Notes under the pieces: generated by a model | Database searches by the model: none | Seen by the model: only the letters and a program-made list of their open reading frames with translations | What the model was told of the DNA's origin: nothing | In this document: positions 26,288 to 33,530 of the stretch, in pieces | Layout: each line of letters begins with the position of its first letter | Numbering within the stretch: position 1 is the first letter of the stretch | Program-made: the position numbers and the translations under genes | Source of the DNA: Promicromonosporaceae bacterium | Lineage (GTDB): Bacteria; Actinomycetota; Actinomycetes; Actinomycetales; Cellulomonadaceae | Reading direction: 5' to 3' | Assembly (NCBI GenBank): GCA_009783295.1 | Contig: WRHK01000010.1 | Span: forward strand, 17,793-81,792 | DNA: 64,000 bases

Positions 26288-27157
26288 TCAGAGGGTCGCG
26301 CGACCCTTGAAGACGGTCGTCGTCACGCCGCCCACCCAGACCCGGCCGTCGCGCGCGAGCTCGACGTGCACGCGGCCGCGCCGCTGCATCGCCGTGCCCT
26401 GCGAGGCCACGTACTGCGCCGGGAGCACGGTCCCGGCCAGCCACTGGCCCAGCCCGGCGTTGAGGCTCCCCGTGACCGGGTCCTCCCAGCCGTCGAAGAA
26501 GGCGCGCACCTCGACGTCGGCGTCGCCGGGGGCCGCCGGGTCGTCGTCGGCCCACTCCCCCACGACGCCGAGCTTGAGCCCCTGCATCGCCACCGTGTCG
26601 GGGGTGACCGCGAGCACCGCGGCGGCGTCGCGCAGCCGCAGGCCCAGCCAGCCCGGGCCGTTGTCCACCCACGTCGCGTCCACCACGTCGCCCGGCGCGA
26701 TCGCCAGGCCGCGGCACGCCCGCTCCAGCTCCTCGCCCGTCGGGGCGCCCGTGCGCAGCAGCGGCGGCGCCGCGAACGCGAGCCGCACGCCGCCGTCGGG
26801 CGTGGGCGTCTGCCGCACGGTCACGAGCCCGGCGCCGCACTGCTGCACGACGTCGGTGCCGGCCGGCGCGGCGTGCGGGGCGTGGCCAGCCTCGAGCCAC
26901 GCGTGGGCCGAGCCCAGCGTCGGGTGCCCGGCGAACGGCAGCTCGCCCGACCCGGTGAAGATCCGCACGCGGTAGTCGGCGCCGTGCACGGTCGGGGCCA
27001 GCAGGAACGTGGTCTCGGAGAGGTTGGTCCAGCGCGCGAGCGCCGCCATCTGCTCGTCGGTGAGGCCGTCGGCGTCGTGGACCACCGCCAGCGGGTTGCC
27101 CAGCAGCGGGCCGGAGGCGAAGACGTCGACCTGGCTGAACGGGAGGGTGCGCGTCAC
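26288..27157 (-). CDS. PhzF-family isomerase/epimerase-like protein
   Basis: A 289-aa protein with the diaminopimelate-epimerase-like double fold. It shows DVFASGPLLGNPLAVV, the catalytic-type glutamate in LSETTFLL, ELPFAGHPTLGSAHAW and the C-terminal DPVTGSLNAGLGQWL. Known members act in phenazine synthesis or on unidentified metabolites; no other phenazine gene is here, so the name is only a family label. It is divergent from an FAD monooxygenase with 23 bases between start codons. Confidence 0.88.
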   Translation of the reverse strand: MTRTLPFSQVDVFASGPLLGNPLAVVHDADGLTDEQMAALARWTNLSETTFLLAPTVHGADYRVRIFTGSGELPFAGHPTLGSAHAWLEAGHAPHAAPAGTDVVQQCGAGLVTVRQTPTPDGGVRLAFAAPPLLRTGAPTGEELERACRGLAIAPGDVVDATWVDNGPGWLGLRLRDAAAVLAVTPDTVAMQGLKLGVVGEWADDDPAAPGDADVEVRAFFDGWEDPVTGSLNAGLGQWLAGTVLPAQYVASQGTAMQRRGRVHVELARDGRVWVGGVTTTVFKGRATL

Positions 27158-27167
27158 GGCCTCACGC

Positions 27168-27173
27168 TAACGT
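27168..27173 (+). promoter_or_regulatory. Leaderless-type -10 box of the FAD monooxygenase gene
   Basis: TAACGT, GCCTTGC, then ATG 27181. It lies in the 23-base gap before PhzF, so the -35 must be inside the PhzF coding sequence. Confidence 0.55.
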
Positions 27174-27180
27174 GCCTTGC

Positions 27181-28284
27181 ATGGGCGCGACCACGCACAG
27201 GCCACTGCACGTCGGCATCGTCGGAGCGGGGATCTGCGGGCTCACGCTCGCGGCCGGGCTGCGGCGCCACGGGCACGACGTCACGCTCTACGAGCGAGCC
27301 CCGCGCCTCATGCCGGTGGGTGCGGGCATCTCGATCTCCCCCCAGGCGGTGCGGGCGCTCACCTCGCTGGGGCTGGCCGAGCCCGTGCTCGGCGACGCCC
27401 GCTCCCGGCACACCACACGCCGGGCCGCGCTGCTGCGCCCCGACGGTTCGGCCGTGCTGCGCGCCACGGCGGCGCACATGCCGCTCCTGCCGATGACCCG
27501 CTCGGCGCTGCACGCCGCGCTCGCGGAGCAGGCCGGCGACGTGGTGCTCGGGGTCGACGCCCAGGTCTCCGCCTCCGGTGCGCCCGTCGTCACCGTGGAC
27601 GGCGTCGAGCACGAGTTCGACGTCGTGGTCGCGTCCGACGGCGTGCGGTCCGCCGCCCGCGAGCGCCTGGGCCTCGACCCCGGCCTGCGCTACGCGGGCT
27701 GGACCACCTGGCGCGGCGTCACCGCCGAGCCCTTCGACCTGCGCGGCCAGGCCAGCGAGACGTGGGGGCCCGGCGCGATGGTGGGGCTGGTGCCGCTGCT
27801 CGACGGCCACGCCTACTGGTTCGCCGCCCAGCACGCGCCGCCCGGCACCACCGTGCCGGACCCGCGCGGCGACGCCCTCGGCCGGTTCGGCGACTGGCAC
27901 CTGCCGATCCGCCTGGTCATCGAGGCGTGCGACCCGCAGGCCGTCGTCCGCACGGACGTCTACGACCTCGCCGAGCCCCTGACCACGTACGTGCGCGGCC
28001 GCGTGGCGCTCGCCGGCGACGCCGCCCACCCCATGACCCCGAACCTGGGGCAGGGGGCGAACCAGGCGATCGTCGACGCCGCCTCGCTGGTGCGGCGCCT
28101 CGAGAGCACCGGCGTGGTACCCGCGCTCATGGCCTACGACAACGAGCGCCGCCACCGCTCCCAGCGGGTCGCGCGGGCGTCCCGGGCGATGGGCCAGGTG
28201 GCCCTTGCCGAGGGGATGGGGAGGCAGGCCCGCGACAGGGTGCTGGGGGCGATGGCCGCCGTGACGCGCGCGGTCGGCGGCTAG
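27181..28284 (+). CDS. FAD-dependent monooxygenase (UbiH/salicylate hydroxylase type)
   Basis: A 367-aa group A flavoprotein hydroxylase. HVGIVGAGICGLTLAAGLRRHG binds the ADP part of FAD, VVVASDGVRSAAR is the DG motif, and GRVALAGDAAHPMTPNLGQGANQAIVDA is the GD motif. No signal or membrane segment is seen. ATG 27181 is preferred because TAACGT lies seven bases upstream; GTG 27172 would be inside that promoter. The aromatic substrate is unknown. Confidence 0.9.
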   Translation: MGATTHRPLHVGIVGAGICGLTLAAGLRRHGHDVTLYERAPRLMPVGAGISISPQAVRALTSLGLAEPVLGDARSRHTTRRAALLRPDGSAVLRATAAHMPLLPMTRSALHAALAEQAGDVVLGVDAQVSASGAPVVTVDGVEHEFDVVVASDGVRSAARERLGLDPGLRYAGWTTWRGVTAEPFDLRGQASETWGPGAMVGLVPLLDGHAYWFAAQHAPPGTTVPDPRGDALGRFGDWHLPIRLVIEACDPQAVVRTDVYDLAEPLTTYVRGRVALAGDAAHPMTPNLGQGANQAIVDAASLVRRLESTGVVPALMAYDNERRHRSQRVARASRAMGQVALAEGMGRQARDRVLGAMAAVTRAVGG

Positions 28285-28294
28285 CGTCGGCGGC

Positions 28295-28300
28295 TAGCCT
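28295..28300 (+). promoter_or_regulatory. Leaderless-type -10 box before the 28307 gene
   Basis: TAGCCT, GGGGGC, then GTG. A 12-base near repeat (CGGCGGCTAGC) occurs just upstream. Confidence 0.55.
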
Positions 28301-28306
28301 GGGGGC

Positions 28307-29215
28307 GTGCCCACGCCCCTGCTCGACGCCGTCCCCGCCGCCGCCTGGCGGGCCGACGTCGCGGCGCACGAGGCGCGCGCGGACGCTCTGACCGCGGTGT
28401 GGCGCGAGGCGCACGACGCCGGCCGCAAGCACGCCGTCGAGGACTTCCTCTTCACCTACTACCCCACCCGCCTGGGCACGCTGCGCCGGTGGAACCCCGG
28501 CGCGGGCGTGGTGCTGTCCGTCGCCGCCGACGACGAGCGCCACGGGTGGCGCTGGCACCGCACCCTGCCGCTGCCCGACGGCGGCACGGGCGTCACGCTC
28601 GACGTCGAGGCGTTCCTCGCCGAGCGCGGCGACGCCGTGCGGTGGGTGCGCGGCTTCGTCGCGGCGACGGGCGGCCGGGCGGGCTCGTTCGGCTGCTTCG
28701 GCCTGCACGAGTGGGCGATGGTCTACCGCGACGGTGCCACGGGCCGCGACCACCGCCACCCGCTGCCGCTGCGCCTCGGCGCGGACGGCACCGACGACGT
28801 GGTTGCCACGCACCGCCTGACGTGCACGCACATCGACGCGTTCCGGTTCTTCACGCCGGACGCCCGGCCGCTCAACGCCCTCACGCCCACGCGCGCCGAC
28901 CAGGCGGAGCTCGACCAGCCCGGCTGCCTGCACGCCACGATGGACCTCTACAAGTGGGCGCTGAAGCTGGGCCCGGCCGTGCCCGGCGACCTGCTGCTCG
29001 ACGCGTTCGAGCTGGCGCGCGACGTGCGGTACACGGACATGCAGGCCAGCCCGTACGACGTGTCGTCGTACGGGCTGGAGGCCGTGGCGATCGAGACGCC
29101 CGCGGGGAAGGCCGAGTACGTGCGCCGTCAGCGCGCGTTCGCCGAGCGCGGCCAGGCGCTGCGCGCCCGGCTGGTCGAGGCCTGCGACGCCGTGCTCGCG
29201 CTCGCCGAGCGCTAG
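28307..29215 (+). CDS. Uncharacterised protein often labelled 3-methyladenine DNA glycosylase
   Basis: A 302-aa soluble protein. DAGRKHAVEDFLFTYYPTRLGTLRRWNPG and GCFGLHEWAMVYRD, then LTCTHIDAFRFFTPDARPLN and LHATMDLYKWALKLGP, are recognisable blocks of an actinobacterial family that carries the glycosylase label in databases. I do not see a helix-hairpin-helix or other classical glycosylase motif, so the function should be treated as unproven. The GTG start follows TAGCCT by six bases. It is convergent with the DUF2207 gene, four bases apart. Confidence 0.7.
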   Translation: MPTPLLDAVPAAAWRADVAAHEARADALTAVWREAHDAGRKHAVEDFLFTYYPTRLGTLRRWNPGAGVVLSVAADDERHGWRWHRTLPLPDGGTGVTLDVEAFLAERGDAVRWVRGFVAATGGRAGSFGCFGLHEWAMVYRDGATGRDHRHPLPLRLGADGTDDVVATHRLTCTHIDAFRFFTPDARPLNALTPTRADQAELDQPGCLHATMDLYKWALKLGPAVPGDLLLDAFELARDVRYTDMQASPYDVSSYGLEAVAIETPAGKAEYVRRQRAFAERGQALRARLVEACDAVLALAER

Positions 29216-29219
29216 CGCG

Positions 29220-30959
29220 CTAGGGGGCGGTGCGCTCCCCGGCGCTCGCCAGCGTCTGCCGCAGGTCGGCCACCAGCGCGGGCATGCCCAGGCTGGAGAC
29301 GTCCTTGTAGCCGTCGCTCGCACGCGTGACCAGGTACGACGGGTGGCGCATCGGCCGCCCGGCCTCCTTGGCGCGCGCGTCCGCCCACCGCTTGCCCACG
29401 CCGAGCGCCACGGCCCAGGGCAGGTTGGACGCGTCGGCGTGCGGGTCCGCGGGCCCGACGTCGGCGCTGCGCAGCGACCCGTCGAGGCGCCCGGCGAACG
29501 CCCGCACCTCGGCCTGCGCGCGCAGTCCCGACGTGGTGCGCAGCACGCCCGCCTGGGGGCTGAGGCACGGGAGCGCCCCGGCCAGGAAGGCCCCGGGGAT
29601 CAGCGCGACGACGGAACCGCCCGGGTGCCAGATCGCGAGGCCGACGGTCGCGAGCGCCGCGACGACGACCGCCAGGATCAGCCACAGGCGCAGGTGGGGC
29701 CCCTTGACCCCGCCGGCGTCGCGCAGGGAGCCGTGGGTGGCGTCGGCGGCCGCCGCGCGGGCGGCGCGGAGCACCTGGCCCGCGGACGGGTCCTGCGGGC
29801 GGATGAGCGTGGTCTGCTGCCCGAACGCCTCGACGACGGCGAGCGTCACGGGGTCGAGCCCGGCAGCACGCACGGTGGCGTCGTCGGCACGGTCGACGGC
29901 CCAGCCGCGGTCCACCGCCCGGATCAGCACGACGCCGCGCGCGGCGGCCTCGAACAGCGACGCGAGCACCGTGTCCTCGGGGAGCTGGCCCGTGGCGAGG
30001 TAGGCGCCCTGGACCGGCCCGAGGCCCGCCGGGCGACCCGAGTACCGCCGCACCCGGGCGGTGCGCCAGCCGCCGACCCACCAGGTCAGCACGATGCCCC
30101 CGGCGAGGGCCGCGAGCGCCAGCACGACGATGAGCAGCAGCGGCACCAGGCCGGTGCCGAGCACCGGGTCCCACCGGCTGGCCCACGGGGTGCCGGCGCC
30201 GGTGCCGGGCACCTGCGTGTCGACGTCGGCGTGGAACGCGATCGACGCGAACGGGGCGAGGTTCGTGGCGGACGCGTCGAGCGTGGCGGCGCCCTCGCCG
30301 TCGCTGGTGGCGCACGCCTTGCCGCCCGCGGTGCAGTGCAGGCCGGACGCCTTGCCCGGCAGGGTCACGGTGACGGTGGCGTTGACCACCTGCTGCGGCC
30401 AGCCGGCGGGCAGGGCGTCCCAGTCGAGGCGCGCGCCGTGGTCGCCGGGCTGGAGCACGCCGTCGATCGTGTAGCGCAGCTGGTAGACGTAGACGCCCGG
30501 GTCGAGCTGCGTCGCCTCGTCGCCCGTGCGCAGCGCCGTCGTGCGGCCGCCCTGCTCGGAGGTGAGCTCGACGTGCGCGGCCGGTGCGTCGGCGCCCAGG
30601 TAGGCGGCGCGCGCGTCGTCGACGCGCCATGTGGCGTCGGCGCTGGCCGAGATGATCCGGGCGCTGACGTCGCGCGGCTCGCGGCGGACGCCGTCGGCAC
30701 CCTCCGTCGCACGCGGGAAGTACTGGACCAGGCCGATCTCGTTCTGGCCGGTGACGTGCACCTTCACGCGCTCGCCCACCTCGGCGGAGCCGTCGTGGTC
30801 GACGGTCACGGTGATGTCGTCCGACTGGATGGTCACGCCCGCCTGCATCTCCGGACGCGACGACGCCTCGGTCCAGGAGATGCCCGGCAGGGCGAGGCCC
30901 ACGACGACGAGGGCGAGGACGGCGACCCGGGCCGTCCACCACGCGATGGCGCTGTTCAC
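29220..30959 (-). CDS. DUF2207 domain membrane protein
   Basis: A 579-aa membrane protein. An N-terminal signal/anchor (VAVLALVVVGLALPGISW) is followed by an exported beta-rich DUF2207 domain (residues about 40-260, with YVYQLRYTIDGVLQPGDHGARLDWDAL and two cysteines, LHCTAGGKACA). A helix LVPLLLIVVLALAALAGGIVLTWWVG comes next. The cytoplasmic part and a second helix pair (LILAVVVAALATVGLAIWHPGGSVVALIPGAFLAGALPCLS) follow. It starts at GTG six bases after TACCCT; the ORF-track start is 166 codons too long. The function of the family is unknown. Confidence 0.85.
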   Translation of the reverse strand: MNSAIAWWTARVAVLALVVVGLALPGISWTEASSRPEMQAGVTIQSDDITVTVDHDGSAEVGERVKVHVTGQNEIGLVQYFPRATEGADGVRREPRDVSARIISASADATWRVDDARAAYLGADAPAAHVELTSEQGGRTTALRTGDEATQLDPGVYVYQLRYTIDGVLQPGDHGARLDWDALPAGWPQQVVNATVTVTLPGKASGLHCTAGGKACATSDGEGAATLDASATNLAPFASIAFHADVDTQVPGTGAGTPWASRWDPVLGTGLVPLLLIVVLALAALAGGIVLTWWVGGWRTARVRRYSGRPAGLGPVQGAYLATGQLPEDTVLASLFEAAARGVVLIRAVDRGWAVDRADDATVRAAGLDPVTLAVVEAFGQQTTLIRPQDPSAGQVLRAARAAAADATHGSLRDAGGVKGPHLRLWLILAVVVAALATVGLAIWHPGGSVVALIPGAFLAGALPCLSPQAGVLRTTSGLRAQAEVRAFAGRLDGSLRSADVGPADPHADASNLPWAVALGVGKRWADARAKEAGRPMRHPSYLVTRASDGYKDVSSLGMPALVADLRQTLASAGERTAP

Positions 30960-30965
30960 GCCGCG

Positions 30966-30971
30966 AGGGTA
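30966..30971 (-). promoter_or_regulatory. Leaderless-type -10 box of the DUF2207 gene
   Basis: TACCCT, CGCGGC, then GTG. Confidence 0.6.
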
Positions 30972-31027
30972 GGGCACGCGGCACCGGGTGCGAAATGGGC
31001 TGTTCGCCCTGTGGAAGAGACGCCGCG

Positions 31028-31786
31028 TCAGGCGCGCGCCGCAAGCGCCCCGTCGAAGAACGCGAGCACGCTCGTCCAGGCGGCCGAGGCGGCCTCGGGC
31101 GTGTACGCGTGGGAGTTGGTGTCGTTGAAGAACGCGTGGCCCGCGCCCTCGTAGACGGTCGCCTCGAACGCGACTCCGGCGTCGGCCATCGCCTTCTCGA
31201 CGTCGGGCAGGCCGTCCATGAGCCGGGCGTCCTGGTGGCCGTAGTAGGCGTGGACGGGGCAGGCGATCCGGGCGACGTCGGCGCTCGCGGGCGGCGAGCC
31301 GTAGAACGGCGCGGCGGCCTGGACGCGGGGGTCGGCGGCGGCGAGCGCGAACGTGTACGAGCCGCCGAAGCAGAAGCCCAGGGCTGCGACCCGGCCGTCG
31401 ACCCCGGGCTCCTCTTCCAGGGCGTCGACCACGCGGCGCAGCGCGCCGACGGCCCACACGCCGTACTCGGGCTGGTTCGCGGCGGTCATGGCCTCGCGCA
31501 TCATCGGCTGCATGCGGGTGCGCTCCGCCTCGTCCGCCGACTCGCGCAGGCGCTGCAGCTCGGCCCCGACCTCCGGGGTGACGCCGCCGTGGCTCAGGAT
31601 GTCGGGCGCGTAGACGACGTAGCCCTGCGCGGCGAACCGGTCGGCCACGTCCTTGACGTGGTCCACGAGGCCCCAGATCTCGTGGACGACGACGAGGCCG
31701 CCCTTGATGGCGACGCCCTCCGGCGGGGTGCTGCGGTAGGCGGCGAAGTCGCCCAGGTCGACGGTCGTTCCACGCAAGGTGCTCAT
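31028..31786 (-). CDS. Dienelactone hydrolase family protein
   Basis: A 252-aa alpha/beta hydrolase of the dienelactone hydrolase type. The nucleophile is a cysteine in GFCFGGSY, with the acid in YGHQDARLMDG and histidine in GAGHAFFND; VVHEIWGL carries the glutamate that pairs with the cysteine in this family. No secretion signal is seen. ATG 31786 was chosen; ATG 31795 adds three residues and is equally possible. It is divergent from the EamA/APH pair. The true substrate is not deducible. Confidence 0.9.
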   Translation of the reverse strand: MSTLRGTTVDLGDFAAYRSTPPEGVAIKGGLVVVHEIWGLVDHVKDVADRFAAQGYVVYAPDILSHGGVTPEVGAELQRLRESADEAERTRMQPMMREAMTAANQPEYGVWAVGALRRVVDALEEEPGVDGRVAALGFCFGGSYTFALAAADPRVQAAAPFYGSPPASADVARIACPVHAYYGHQDARLMDGLPDVEKAMADAGVAFEATVYEGAGHAFFNDTNSHAYTPEAASAAWTSVLAFFDGALAARA

Positions 31787-31818
31787 GCGCCGCATGATGG
31801 CACCCTCGCCTGAGCGGT

Positions 31819-31824
31819 TACCCT
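31819..31824 (+). promoter_or_regulatory. Leaderless-type -10 box of the EamA-APH pair
   Basis: TACCCT, CGGCGCC, then ATG 31832. Confidence 0.55.
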
Positions 31825-31831
31825 CGGCGCC

Positions 31832-32755
31832 ATGACCACCCTGGCGCTCGGGCGCGCCGACGCGCGCGCGGCCGGGCTGGCCCTCGCGGTGGCGTCCGCG
31901 ATCTCGTTCAGCCTCTCGGGCGCGCTCGCGAGCGGCCTGCTCGAGACGGGCTGGTCGCCGGGCGCGGTGGTGCTGGTCCGGATCGCGCTGGGCGCGCTGG
32001 TCGTGGCCCCGGCCGGGGTGCGGGCGCTGCGCGGGCAGTGGTCACTGGTGCGGCGCAACGCGGGCCGCGTGCTGCTGTACGGCGCGCTCGCGGTGGCGGG
32101 CGCACAGCTCGCCTACTTCTACGCGATCCAGCGCATGCCCGTCGGGCCCGCGCTGCTGGTCGAGTACACGTCCCCCGCGGCCGTCGTGGCGTGGATGTGG
32201 GCACGGCACGGGCAGCGGCCCGGGCGGCTCACGCTGGGCGGCGCGGCGGTCGCGGCCGTCGGGCTGCTGCTCGTGCTCGACCTGCTGGGCGGCACGCACC
32301 TCGACCCGGTCGGTATCGCCTGGGCACTGGGCGCCATGGTGGGCGCTGCCACCTTCTTCGTGGTCGGGTCCAGCACGTCGGGCGGGCTGCCGCCGCTGGC
32401 GCTCGTGGCCGGGGGCCTGACGGTGGGCGGCGCGCTGCTGGGGCTGGCGGGCCTGGTCGGGGTGCTCCCGCTCACCGCCACCGCCACGTCGCCGGTCTAC
32501 GGCGGCGCGGCCGTGCCGTGGTGGCTGCCGCTGCTGGGGCTGGGCGTCGTGACCGCCGGGCTCGCCTACGTGACCGGGGTGCTGGCGGCCCGGCGGCTCG
32601 GGGCCCGGCTGGCGTCGTTCGTGGGGCTGCTCGAGGTGGTGGCCGCGGTGCTGTTCGCGTGGCTGCTGCTGGGGCAGCTGCCCACGCCCGTGCAGCTGCT
32701 GGGCGGCGTGCTGGTGCTGGCCGGCGTCGCGGCCGTCCAGGCGGGCGAGCGATGA
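31832..32755 (+). CDS. EamA/DMT-family exporter
   Basis: A 307-aa protein with ten hydrophobic helices in two EamA repeats: AAGLALAVASAISFSLSGALASGLL opens the first, and IAWALGAMVGAATFFVVGSSTSGGLPPLALVAGGL opens the second. QRMPVGPALLVEYTSPAAVVAWMW is typical of RhtA-like metabolite exporters. The substrate is unknown. Its TGA overlaps the ATG of the next gene by four bases (ATGA), so the transporter and a sugar-antibiotic-kinase-like protein are translationally coupled. Confidence 0.9.
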   Translation: MTTLALGRADARAAGLALAVASAISFSLSGALASGLLETGWSPGAVVLVRIALGALVVAPAGVRALRGQWSLVRRNAGRVLLYGALAVAGAQLAYFYAIQRMPVGPALLVEYTSPAAVVAWMWARHGQRPGRLTLGGAAVAAVGLLLVLDLLGGTHLDPVGIAWALGAMVGAATFFVVGSSTSGGLPPLALVAGGLTVGGALLGLAGLVGVLPLTATATSPVYGGAAVPWWLPLLGLGVVTAGLAYVTGVLAARRLGARLASFVGLLEVVAAVLFAWLLLGQLPTPVQLLGGVLVLAGVAAVQAGER

Positions 32756-33507
32756 CGCCGCTGGCGGCCCCGCCGCCCGGGCCCGTCCCCGTGCCGGCCG
32801 CCGTCCGCCGGGCCGCCGGGGCGGACGCCGTGGCGCCCGTGTGGCGCAACGAGCTGGGCGGCCTCACGTTCCGCCTGCTCGCGCACGACGGCACGGCCCG
32901 GTTCGCCAAGTGGTCGCCCGCGAGCGCCGGCATCGACCTCGCCGCCGAGGCCGCCCGGCTGCGCTGGGCGTCGCCGTGGACGCCGGTCCCGGAGGTGCTC
33001 GACCTGAGCGACGACGCCGACGGCGCCCAGCTGCTCGTCACGCGCGGCCTGCCGGGCCGCTCCGCGGTGGACCCGCGCTGGCTGGCCGAGCCGGCGACGG
33101 CCGCTCGCGCCCTGGGCGAGGGCCTGCGGTCGCTGCACGACGCGCTGCCCGCGGACGCGTGCCCGTTCGACTGGGGCGTCGAGGCCCGCCTGGCTCGGCT
33201 GCGCCCCGACGTCCGCCCCGAGGTGCGAGCTGCGCTGGCCGACGCGCCCGACGTCGAGCGCGCCGTCGTCTGCCACGGCGACGCCTGCGCCCCAAACACG
33301 CTCCTGGCCGACGACGGCCGCTGGACGGCGCACGTGGACCTGGGGACGCTGGGCGTCGCCGACCCCTGGGCCGACCTGGCGGTCGCGGCGATGAGCACGG
33401 GCTGGAACTACGGCCCGGGCTACGAGGGCGCCGTCTACGAGGCGTACGGCGTCGAGCCGGACGCGGAGCGGATCGCGTACTACCGGATGCTGTGGGACGC
33501 GGGGTGA
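32752..33507 (+). CDS. Aminoglycoside phosphotransferase APH(3')-like kinase
   Basis: A 251-aa small-molecule kinase. The catalytic loop is VVCHGDACAPNTLL and the metal-binding segment HVDLGTLGVADPWADLAV, followed by YGVEPDAERIAYYRML at the C-terminus. These three blocks closely follow APH(3') enzymes (HGDAC-PN, GRLGVADRYQDIA, and the SQRIAFYRLL-type ending). The ATP-site region is shorter and more diverged (FAKWSPASAGIDLAAEAARLRW). Known APH(3') enzymes phosphorylate kanamycin-type drugs; whether this chromosomal homologue does is untested. ATGA overlap with the EamA exporter gene. Confidence 0.85.
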   Translation: MTPLAAPPPGPVPVPAAVRRAAGADAVAPVWRNELGGLTFRLLAHDGTARFAKWSPASAGIDLAAEAARLRWASPWTPVPEVLDLSDDADGAQLLVTRGLPGRSAVDPRWLAEPATAARALGEGLRSLHDALPADACPFDWGVEARLARLRPDVRPEVRAALADAPDVERAVVCHGDACAPNTLLADDGRWTAHVDLGTLGVADPWADLAVAAMSTGWNYGPGYEGAVYEAYGVEPDAERIAYYRMLWDAG

Positions 33508-33530
33508 GCCGTACGGGAGAATGGGCGGCG

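Noticed and set aside
26288-28284. Phenazine or other natural-product cluster suggested by PhzF-like and FAD monooxygenase genes
   Set aside because: No phzA-E-like, NRPS, PKS or tailoring set is present; both are common stand-alone families.
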